Assembly (NCBI RefSeq): GCF_007751035.1
Contig: NZ_CP036433.1
Coordinates: 7,235,001 to 7,299,000, forward strand
Source of the DNA: Lignipirellula cremea
GTDB lineage: Bacteria; Planctomycetota; Planctomycetia; Pirellulales; Pirellulaceae
Reading direction: 5' to 3'
Length of the DNA stretch: 64,000 nucleotides
The translations under genes were made by a program, and so were the position numbers. The notes under the pieces were generated by a model. The model saw nothing but the letters and a program-made list of their open reading frames with translations. It had not been told where the DNA came from and did not search any database. This document shows, piece after piece, positions 1 through 7,535 of this stretch (its first letter is position 1; each line of letters opens with the position of its first letter).

Positions 1-2037
1 GTCATGCAGCCAGACATAGCCCAGGGGACGCTGGCCGCAGTGCACCTGCGCAATGACCGCGGCGCCGGGCCGCAGCGCGGCGACCAGACTGCGGTCGAGC
101 AGTTCGGCGGTGACGCGCACGGCCGGTTCGTCGTCCTCTTCGGGGATGTCGCTGGCCGGGGCGATCTCGATCACCTGGGCCCGATGCTTCACGCCTGGAT
201 CAGCCGCCAGCATGAACTCCAGCTGCAGATCACTGTCTGGATCGAGCTTCTGCAGCCGAGCCCTTTCCTGCAGCAGGTAGCCGATGTGTTTGTCGGGGAT
301 GCGCAGCTCGACCACCCAGGGACCGGCCAGATCGGCGATCGTCATCAGGGCCTGGCCGCGCTGGACCGGGCGGGCTTCCAGCAGTTCCTGCACTTTCCAG
401 GTGACAACCCTTCCGGCCAGCGGGCTGGTTACCGTCAGCTGCGTTTGCTGCTGCTGCAGGTTGGCCAGCTGATCCGCCAGGCGCTTGACCGTTTGCTGCA
501 ACTCGTCCCGTTCGGCCGCCGCTTCGTTGAAGCGCTGCACGGCCTCAGGCGAGTTCCGCGGCGCGTGCAGCAGGGATTTCTCGAGCGATACGAGACGCGA
601 CTGGGCGGTCGTCCGTTCCCCTTCGACCCGGGTGATTTCATATTCCAGCGGCAAGTCGCGCAGGTCGAGCAGTTTCTGCCCCGCGACGACGTCGATCTCC
701 GTCGCTTCGGCGCTGCGCAAGGCCGTCAGCCACAGGCGTTCTACCTGGCCATCCCGGGCGGCGAAGACGATCCGCTTGTCGACCGGCGCTACTTCGCCGC
801 GTCCGGTGATCGGGAAGTCGGCCGGAATCACGATCAGCGCCACGATCGCCGCCGCCAGCGCGGCAGCCGCCAAAGCCGCCAGCGGCAAGCGATACAGCCA
901 GCGGGTGCGGCCCAGCCAGTGCAGCAGGCCAAACAGCGGCAGCCGCTGCAGCGTCAGCGCATTATCCAGCGCGGTCGCGCTATGGCGACCGACCGTTTCC
1001 ACTCGCAGCCGAAAACCGTCGTCGAGCGACTCGTCGTCAAAGCGTTCCGCGGCCAGCACGCCCAGCGTGCGGGGCGGTCCGGGCGAATCCGGATCGGCGA
1101 ACGTCTCCCGTAACGGGGTGACGGCCAGGGTGCGAGCGTGGACCAGATCGAGATAATCGTTAAGGGCCGTTTCAATCTGCGGCGGCAGTCCGGCCGCATC
1201 GCCCGTCGTCCACAGCGGTTCGCCGCCGGCGACAACCCGCCGGGCCAGCTGCTCCATCGTCCTGATGGAATTGGCCCGGCGATCGAGCGTGTCGACGCCG
1301 CTGACCGCCAGCATGCGACAGGAGCGGCCGCGCACTTCCAGCAGGGAGACGCGGTCGCAGCCGATCAGGCGCCGGGCTTCGTTAACAATGGTGTAAGCGG
1401 TGCGATCCAGCACCAGGCTGGAATTGACCCGCTGGGCGAACGTATCGAACTCGTTCCAAAGCTGTTCCCGCTCGCGCAGGTCGCGCAGGCGACGCTGGTT
1501 GTGGAAGTCGGCTGCCAGCTCCGACAGCACTTCCACCACTTCGGAGTAACCGCGACAGGCAGACGGCGAAGCACCCGGCCGCTGGAAAATCTCTACGATC
1601 CCCAGCGGACGTTCGTCTCCCTGGATTGGCCCCAGCACCAGCAGATGGCCGGTCGGATTGATCAGGTCGGTCGGTTCTTCCGCCATGCCGGCAAGAGCCG
1701 GATCGCTGGCGCCAGCTGGTGGCGGCAGCAGGCATGACTTGCCGTGCTGCATCGCCTGGTGCAGGAGCCGCTGGTGGGCCGCCTGCCGGTCGGGATTGAC
1801 GGCCTGGGTCTGGGCCAGTTGGGTCTGGTGCTCCAGCCGCAGGGTTTCCCCTTCCAGCAGCCAGACGGCGGCCGCATCGGCGGCCAGGGCGCGCACCGCG
1901 TTCGCAGTCAGCGCGGCGTAAAACTCGCGGACTCCCACATTTGTACGCGACAGGGAAGCGACCTCTTCAATGAGGCGTTCAATTTCGCTCCAGGCCTGGC
2001 CCGCATGATCCGCTGGCAGCGGCAAAGGATCGATCAT
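1..2037 (-). CDS. GAF-domain / HlyD-type membrane fusion protein (3' end outside window)
   Basis: The reverse strand stays open from an ATG at 2037 (GTG directly before it at 2040) to the window edge, so the C-terminus is missing. The first ~350 residues look like one or two GAF sensory domains (a stretch with ILVLDRTAYTIVNEARRLIG and CDRVSLLEV). One hydrophobic helix follows at about residues 382-402. After it comes a HlyD/RND adaptor module: a lipoyl-like half with VAPVDKRIVF and DGQVERLWL, a coiled-coil stretch rich in E, R and Q, then the second half with SPLAGRVVTW and a beta-barrel part. Membrane fusion proteins link an inner-membrane exporter to a TolC-type channel, and the divergent neighbour is such a channel. 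A GAF input on the cytoplasmic side suggests signal-controlled export (inference). The product is identified by reading the frame; the family assignment is fairly sure. Confidence 0.78.
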   Translation of the reverse strand, partial: MIDPLPLPADHAGQAWSEIERLIEEVASLSRTNVGVREFYAALTANAVRALAADAAAVWLLEGETLRLEHQTQLAQTQAVNPDRQAAHQRLLHQAMQHGKSCLLPPPAGASDPALAGMAEEPTDLINPTGHLLVLGPIQGDERPLGIVEIFQRPGASPSACRGYSEVVEVLSELAADFHNQRRLRDLREREQLWNEFDTFAQRVNSSLVLDRTAYTIVNEARRLIGCDRVSLLEVRGRSCRMLAVSGVDTLDRRANSIRTMEQLARRVVAGGEPLWTTGDAAGLPPQIETALNDYLDLVHARTLAVTPLRETFADPDSPGPPRTLGVLAAERFDDESLDDGFRLRVETVGRHSATALDNALTLQRLPLFGLLHWLGRTRWLYRLPLAALAAAALAAAIVALIVIPADFPITGRGEVAPVDKRIVFAARDGQVERLWLTALRSAEATEIDVVAGQKLLDLRDLPLEYEITRVEGERTTAQSRLVSLEKSLLHAPRNSPEAVQRFNEAAAERDELQQTVKRLADQLANLQQQQTQLTVTSPLAGRVVTWKVQELLEARPVQRGQALMTIADLAGPWVVELRIPDKHIGYLLQERARLQKLDPDSDLQLEFMLAADPGVKHRAQVIEIAPASDIPEEDDEPAVRVTAELLDRSLVAALRPGAAVIAQVHCGQRPLGYVWLHD

Positions 2038-2040
2038 CAC

Positions 2041-2368
2041 TCTCCGAGTATACCTTGATCTTTACGCCCGGCGCAACCGACGCCTGGGAGCAAGGACCGC
2101 CCCGACTGTCGACCAGGTCTCCGCCCAAAGTGGGAGTAATTCAGCAACCCGGTTCTTGAGTCAAAGAGGAAAGAATACGGAAAACAGCCGCCGGCAGACT
2201 GGTAACGATTGTAACAATTATCCGAAAACTCGCGGTTGTTACGGAAATTCGGCGGGACGATGCGCCGATTTTGCCGATTGAGTACTTCCAGACGGTGGAT
2301 CGGTCATCGTCCCAGGTTGCGCCGCTTTGCGTCGCCTGGAGGATTCGTTTGTTTGCGACCGCAGGATA
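2041..2368. promoter_or_regulatory. Divergent promoter region with inverted repeat
   Basis: This 328-bp gap separates the divergent adaptor and TolC-like genes. It has an AT-richer patch at about 2140-2260. GTAACAA at 2211-2217 and TTGTTAC at 2236-2242 form a perfect 7-bp inverted repeat with an 18-bp spacer, the shape of a dimeric repressor site. No experiment or known consensus supports it here. Confidence 0.35.
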
Positions 2369-5300
2369 ATGCTCATGAAGCGAGTAATCGCCTCGACCCT
2401 CGCGATCGTGATGTGCATCACCAGCGTTCCCGGCTGCGCCTGGAACGGCGGCGTCGGTTTGTTCCACGGCCGGAATATGGATGACCTCCAGGCCGTTTCG
2501 ACCGATATCGAATATCCCGATGTGGAAGCTCCGTCGAACGCCGTGACCGCCGGGACCGGACCGCCGATCACCATCAACGACGACGGCCCGCTGGAATACT
2601 GGGACCTTTCTCTCGACGAAGCGATTCGTCTGACCTTGCATAATTCCACCGTGCTCCGCGACCTGGGCGGAGCGGCGTTGCTGCAGCCCGACACGGTGAA
2701 AACGGTTTACTCGCCTGCACTGACCGAAACCGACGGGCAGTTTGGCGTGGATGCTGCTTTGAGCGCCTTTGATGCTTCCTATTCGGCCGAGTTCTTCTTT
2801 GAGGGAAACGACCGCCAGCTCAATAACCAGTTCTTTGGCGGCGGCGTGCGCACGCTCAAACAGGACCTGATGCAGCTGGATATGGATGTCACCAAAAAGT
2901 CGGCGTACGGCACGCAGTACACCATGCGGCAGTTCATCGAATACGACAACAACAACTCACCCGGCAACCTGTTCACCAATGGCGCCTATTCCGTGCTGAT
3001 GGACGCCGAAGTCAGGCATCCCCTGTTACAGGGCGGCGGCCTGGACTTCAACCGGATCGCCGGCCCCAATGGCCAGCCCGGCACCTTCAATGGCGTGCTC
3101 ATCGCCCGCATCCGTAACGATATCAGCATCGCCGAATTTGAAATCGGCGTGCGCAACCTGATCAGCGATGTCGAAAACGCCTACTGGGAACTGTATTACG
3201 CCTACCGCGATCTCGACGGCCGGGTCGCAGCCCGCGATCGGTCCCTGGCGCTGTGGCGTGCCGTGCACGCTCGGGCGGTGGTCGGCGGCGAAGGCGGCGA
3301 GGCCAAGAACGAAGCGCTGGCCCGAGAGCAGTACTATCGCCTGTCGGAAGACGTGCAGAACTCGCTGGCCGGTCGCGTGATCGAAAAGAGCCGCACCACC
3401 ACCTTCCGTGCATTCGGCGGAGTCCAGGTTAACGAACGCCGGCTGCGCCTGGCGATGGGCGTTCCCATCAACGATGGACGGCTGATTCGTCCCGCGAACG
3501 AACCGGCGACCGCGAAGGTCATTTTCGACTGGGACCAGGCGATGGTCGAAGCGCTGACCACCCGGGCCGAACTGCGGCGCCAGCAATGGCGAGTCAAGCA
3601 GGCCGAACTGGAACTGCTGGCCAGCCGGAACTTTCTGTTGCCCACCTTCGACGCCATTGGTCGCTATCGCTGGCGCGGCTTTGGCCATAACCTGCTGAAC
3701 CCCAACGCCAGCGACGTCCCGTTCGATAACGCCTACCAGGACCTGCTCACCGGCAACTTCCAGGAATGGCAGCTGGGTTTTGAATTCACCTACCCGATTG
3801 GTTTCCGTCAGGCCCATGCGCAGATCCGAAACGCCCAGCTGAAACTGGTCCGTGAAAAGGCCGTGCTGGAGACCCAGGAACGGGAGATCGTCCACGACTT
3901 GTCGACCTGGATCGCCGAAGTCGAACGAGCTTATGTGGTCGCACAGACCGCCTTCAACCGCCGCCTTGCCGCCCGCGAACAGCTGGAAGCGCTCGACGCG
4001 GAATACGCCGTGACCCGGGAAACCAACACCCTCGACCTGGTGCTCCAGGCGCAGCGCCGCATGGTCGAAGCGGAAACAACCTTCTTCCGCGTGCTCTCGG
4101 AATACAACCTGGCCCTCAAGCAGGTGCACTTCGAAAAAGGCTCGCTCCTGGCTTACAACGGCATCCAGCTGTCCGAAGGCGGCTGGCCCGAACAGGCCTA
4201 TCACGACGCCCAGGAACTGGCCCATCGTCGTGTCGCCCGCTGCCGTCTGATGAGTTATGTCTTCAAGAAAACACCGCCGGTAAGCCTGGGTCCGGCTCCT
4301 GCCCCTGGCCTGGCTCCCGGTGATCACGTGGGTCTGCCTGGCGTGCCGGGACTGCTGGATCAGCCGATCGGCCCCGACGGCGTTCGCCTGGAAGCGGAAC
4401 AAATGATCGAATCCATCGAAGACGGCATTCCGACTTTCGACGGCGAAGAGATCGAAGGTCGCGAAATGAACGGCCCCTCGCCCGACGGCAAAGGGGCCAA
4501 CGGCCAGGAAGCTGCCGGTTCTCGCGAAGCGGCCTTCCTGGAAGAGACCGGACCGCTGTTCCCGCCGCAACAGCGCGAGTCGCGAACTCCGTTCGTCGCC
4601 AGCTATCCTTATGGGTCGTTCGAATCATCCCTGGCGCCTGTGGTTGAGCTGGATCCCCAGCTGACCGTCGCCCAGCGGCAAACGCAAAAAGCCAAGACCG
4701 CCGGCAGCGCGTCCCGCGCACTGGGAGACGAACAAACGGCCGTTGCCCCAGCCCGGCCGGCGCCGCTGTCGGCGCCGCCGCTGCCCGGTAACTCTGACCA
4801 GCCGTTGACCTACGGACACGTCGAGCCGTCCGCACCGCTGGTGGTGGAGAAGCCCTCGCCGTCGTCCGTTCGTACTCCCGAAAGCAACATCCCCAGCGAC
4901 GCCTTACGCCTGAAAGCAGAGCCGCTGACCGCATCACCGCTGCCGTCTAATCCCGGGGTCGTTCCGCAAACTGTCGTTCCGCAAAACGAGGCGACCCGTT
5001 TGCCGGAGTCGGCAGGTCCGCCGACGGTCGTTCCCGTTGTCGACCTGCAGCCGTCCGCAGGGCGGCCGTTCACGGACCAGCGTTCCGCAGCGCAGCCAGG
5101 CCAGGGGTCGACCGCCACGGGACGGAAGACTTCGGACAAGCCGCCGACCTTTAGTCCGCCCCGCGTCATGCCGCAACGTCCGCTGGCCCCGGCGATCGAG
5201 CAGCGTCCGTCCCGCCCGGCCGACTTCGCCCCCACGCCGCGAGCTTTCGCGCCGCCCGTCGTGATCCAGGCTTCCGGCCAGGAACCGGCCCCGGTCCGTT

Positions 5301-5545
5301 CGTCATCTTCGCCGGGCTCCGCTCCCGGCGGCGACTGGCGATCGCCGACTGCAGGGGAATCCAGGCGTATGCCGGCAGCCCCGCCGATCGTCCCGCGAGC
5401 GCCCGTCGAGAACCTGGCTCCCATCGTCAAAAAGTCACAGGCCATGCAGCCCGCCGCCATTGAAACGCTGGCGCCCGTGATCGACGCCAAAACCTACCGC
5501 GAGCAGCGGGAACGCGCACGCAACACAGCCGCTCCTCGCCCGTAG
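2369..5545 (+). CDS. TolC-family outer membrane channel lipoprotein with long Pro-rich tail
   Basis: ATG 2369 is chosen because AGGA lies just upstream and the protein then begins with a signal peptide ending in a lipobox-like VPGC; ATG 2375 is equally possible. Of 1058 residues, roughly 80-620 form the TolC/OEP fold: two long helical repeats with heptad-like stretches (KLVREKAVLETQEREIVHDL; EQLEALDAEYAVTRETNTLD). Members form a trimeric outer-membrane duct for efflux pumps or type I secretion. The last ~430 residues are low complexity, rich in Pro, Ala and Ser, without a recognised domain, and far beyond the usual ~450-500 residue family length. The divergent neighbour encodes a HlyD-type adaptor, so the two probably work together. 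An inner-membrane pump is not visible in the window and may lie beyond position 1. Confidence 0.85.
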   Translation: MLMKRVIASTLAIVMCITSVPGCAWNGGVGLFHGRNMDDLQAVSTDIEYPDVEAPSNAVTAGTGPPITINDDGPLEYWDLSLDEAIRLTLHNSTVLRDLGGAALLQPDTVKTVYSPALTETDGQFGVDAALSAFDASYSAEFFFEGNDRQLNNQFFGGGVRTLKQDLMQLDMDVTKKSAYGTQYTMRQFIEYDNNNSPGNLFTNGAYSVLMDAEVRHPLLQGGGLDFNRIAGPNGQPGTFNGVLIARIRNDISIAEFEIGVRNLISDVENAYWELYYAYRDLDGRVAARDRSLALWRAVHARAVVGGEGGEAKNEALAREQYYRLSEDVQNSLAGRVIEKSRTTTFRAFGGVQVNERRLRLAMGVPINDGRLIRPANEPATAKVIFDWDQAMVEALTTRAELRRQQWRVKQAELELLASRNFLLPTFDAIGRYRWRGFGHNLLNPNASDVPFDNAYQDLLTGNFQEWQLGFEFTYPIGFRQAHAQIRNAQLKLVREKAVLETQEREIVHDLSTWIAEVERAYVVAQTAFNRRLAAREQLEALDAEYAVTRETNTLDLVLQAQRRMVEAETTFFRVLSEYNLALKQVHFEKGSLLAYNGIQLSEGGWPEQAYHDAQELAHRRVARCRLMSYVFKKTPPVSLGPAPAPGLAPGDHVGLPGVPGLLDQPIGPDGVRLEAEQMIESIEDGIPTFDGEEIEGREMNGPSPDGKGANGQEAAGSREAAFLEETGPLFPPQQRESRTPFVASYPYGSFESSLAPVVELDPQLTVAQRQTQKAKTAGSASRALGDEQTAVAPARPAPLSAPPLPGNSDQPLTYGHVEPSAPLVVEKPSPSSVRTPESNIPSDALRLKAEPLTASPLPSNPGVVPQTVVPQNEATRLPESAGPPTVVPVVDLQPSAGRPFTDQRSAAQPGQGSTATGRKTSDKPPTFSPPRVMPQRPLAPAIEQRPSRPADFAPTPRAFAPPVVIQASGQEPAPVRSSSSPGSAPGGDWRSPTAGESRRMPAAPPIVPRAPVENLAPIVKKSQAMQPAAIETLAPVIDAKTYREQRERARNTAAPRP

Positions 5546-5597
5546 TGGATTTGGCCACAAATCCCCCCCGAAATTCAGCTCCACGACGGGGGATATC

Positions 5598-5620
5598 GCT
5601 TGCCGTGGGCTAGGCACGGG
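5598..5620. repeat. GCTAG palindrome (single copy)
   Basis: The sequence ccgtgggctaggcacgg at about 5602-5618 is a near-perfect palindrome spanning the stop of the TPR gene, between two convergent genes. It resembles the terminal repeats of the element at 39627-39963. It may act as a bidirectional hairpin at the 3' ends. Confidence 0.45.
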
Positions 5621-7016
5621 TGAAGGCGAAGAAGACCAGGCCGGCCCAGCCGAGAAACAGCAAGGCGGCCGTCAGCAGCACTCCGCCGCCGATCGCCCAG
5701 ACGAGCGTCGGGGAAACGGAGCCCTGGCGCGGCTTGACTGCGGCCAGCGCATTGGCGCCAAACTGCGACAAGAGTGTCCCGCCGGCGCAAAGAAGAAACG
5801 CCCAGGAGCCAACGCCGTCGCAGGCCATCTGCACCGCCCCCTGCGATAGCGACATGCCGATCGCGCTGGCGATCACCACGCCTGCCAGTCCGCCCAGGGC
5901 CATCGCAACCAGCACCATCACGATCCGGGGCCAGCCTGCTTTGCACGCGTAAATGGTCGACAAGGCCGGAATCAAAAAGGCGCAAGCCAGTGCGCTGAGC
6001 AGGAACTGGCTCTCCCCCAGCACCAGCCAGGCGCCCAGGCAGCACGCCGCGCCCAGGATGCTGATTCCGACCCAGTTCGAAGTGACGATCTCCTCGCGGG
6101 ATAACGCCAGACGACCAAATCGATTCAATCGTAGCGCCAGGTTGAACAGCGGCACGGCGACCCAGGTGCTCACGGCGAAGATGACGTAAACGATCAGCAC
6201 CGGCAGGATCCAGGGCGCCAGATCCGGGTTGTTCCGCGCGACCGACTGCAGCAACTGGAAACCCACATAGGCGCCAACCAGCACGCCCCACTGGGCTTGC
6301 GAAGAAAGCCTGATCATCCACAGGAACCAGCCCAGCACAATGCGATAAACAAAGTACCGGGCCTTCATCGCTTCCACGATTCCGGAGCGGGCCCACTCGT
6401 TGTCGGGCTGCAGCCGGAGCGCCTCGCGGAACGACTCCATCGCCTTCTCCGGCTGCCCTGCTTCCAGGGCCGACCAGCCGCGGTTGGCGTGCGTGTTGCT
6501 GTCGTCGGGGTCGCGTTTGAGGGCCGTTTCCAGCGCGGCGTCGGCTTCGGCCCGGCGGCCCAGTTTCACCAGCGCCTGGACCCGCAGGTTGGTGCAGACG
6601 ACATCTTCGGGGTCCAGCGCCAGGCCGGCTTCGGCCGCATCCAGCGCCTGCTGATACCGCCGCTGTTCCAGGTGCAGTCGTCCCAGCTGGGCGAAGAACG
6701 TGGGATGATACGGGTCCAGGCCGATCGCCTCCTGGATCGAAGCCAGCGCTTCGGGAAAATGATTCCGCGCCCCCAGCACGATCGAACGGGCGTAAAAGCA
6801 GAAGGCCGTCTCCGGCGCCAGCCCCACGGCCAGATCGGCCTCGGCGCTAGCCTCTGCGTAATCTGCTTTCTGCGACAGACAGATCGCCAGCACGGCGTGG
6901 GCCATGGCGTTATCCGGATCGCCCGCCAGCGATTGCCGCAACTCGTCAATCGCCAGATCGTAGCGCGACTGGCCCAGCAGCAACAGGGCCCGTTCCAGAT
7001 GAGCATTGGCTCCCAC
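5610..7016 (-). CDS. TPR-repeat multi-pass membrane protein
   Basis: The protein has 468 residues. Residues 1 to about 215 are five to six tetratricopeptide units, recognisable by alternating small and aromatic positions and repeated A-L-x-L-x-P motifs (AIDELRQSLAGDPDN, ALASIQEAIGLDPY, ALDAAEAGLALDPED, AMESFREALRLQPDN). From about 230 to the end there are several hydrophobic segments, so the TPR part is probably a soluble N-terminal domain on a polytopic anchor. TPRs bind proteins; no catalytic motif is visible. The gene converges on the TolC gene and diverges from the NHL gene. A specific role cannot be assigned. The start is the first ATG of the frame and keeps the first TPR intact. Confidence 0.75.
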   Translation of the reverse strand: MGANAHLERALLLLGQSRYDLAIDELRQSLAGDPDNAMAHAVLAICLSQKADYAEASAEADLAVGLAPETAFCFYARSIVLGARNHFPEALASIQEAIGLDPYHPTFFAQLGRLHLEQRRYQQALDAAEAGLALDPEDVVCTNLRVQALVKLGRRAEADAALETALKRDPDDSNTHANRGWSALEAGQPEKAMESFREALRLQPDNEWARSGIVEAMKARYFVYRIVLGWFLWMIRLSSQAQWGVLVGAYVGFQLLQSVARNNPDLAPWILPVLIVYVIFAVSTWVAVPLFNLALRLNRFGRLALSREEIVTSNWVGISILGAACCLGAWLVLGESQFLLSALACAFLIPALSTIYACKAGWPRIVMVLVAMALGGLAGVVIASAIGMSLSQGAVQMACDGVGSWAFLLCAGGTLLSQFGANALAAVKPRQGSVSPTLVWAIGGGVLLTAALLFLGWAGLVFFAFTRA

Positions 7017-7535
7017 AGTGCAACCTCAAATCGTTAGCAGACGATACGCATTCCGCGGCCCGGAAAACGCCGCGCCGTGTTCAGGAAGCTGCGTCGGTTC
7101 TTCCTGTCGCAGCCGAGCATTCCCCACGCCCCTGATCGGATGTAGTCTAGCGGGTATTCTCCCGTACGTTAACGGCCCCGCAGTCGGCGGCAGGCATCCC
7201 GCGCCAGGGCCGTCCAGAAAACGAAAGACCATTAGACAACATCCTGGCCATTCTGCGAAATCCTTTACCCCGGCGGCGAGTCCCGTTAGCCTCGATCGCA
7301 TCGACATCCGTCCGCCAAACGTCGCCGGTTCGTCGACTTTGCGAGGAATGAGAATCGTTTACCTGACGGAAATCGACGGTCAGTCGTCTTTTGCTCCGCA
7401 AAAGAACGCGTACTTTCACGGAGGGAAAGTCGACGGTCCGGCGTCTGTCCTGCCTCAAAACGACGAAACAGAATCCGGTAGTCCTTCTCTTCGGTCCCAC
7501 ACCCCAAACCGACGAAACAGGAAAGTGGTTGAACT
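7017..7535. other. Divergent intergenic region containing a BIME-like repeat
   Basis: This 519-bp gap lies between the TPR gene and the NHL gene. Its right half is occupied by a copy of the dispersed hairpin repeat (7345-7482). The left half (7017-7340) contains no frame I can support; promoters for both genes must be here, but no clear -35/-10 pair stands out. Confidence 0.6.
7345..7482 (+). repeat. BIME-like hairpin repeat, copy 1
   Basis: Hairpin 1 is CTTTTGCTCCGCAAAAG at 7388-7404: 7-bp stem, TCC loop. Hairpin 2, at 7413-7429, reads CTTTCACGGAGGGAAAG and has lost one base pair. The flanks (CAGTCGTC before, GTCGAC and GGCGTCTG after, then CAAAACGACGAAACAGAATCCGG) match the other copies. 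Confidence 0.85.

Noticed and set aside
3026-4570. 514-codon minus-strand frame opposite the TolC gene
   Set aside because: It lies wholly antisense to a convincing TolC frame; long antisense frames are expected in this GC-rich DNA, and its translation shows no domain.
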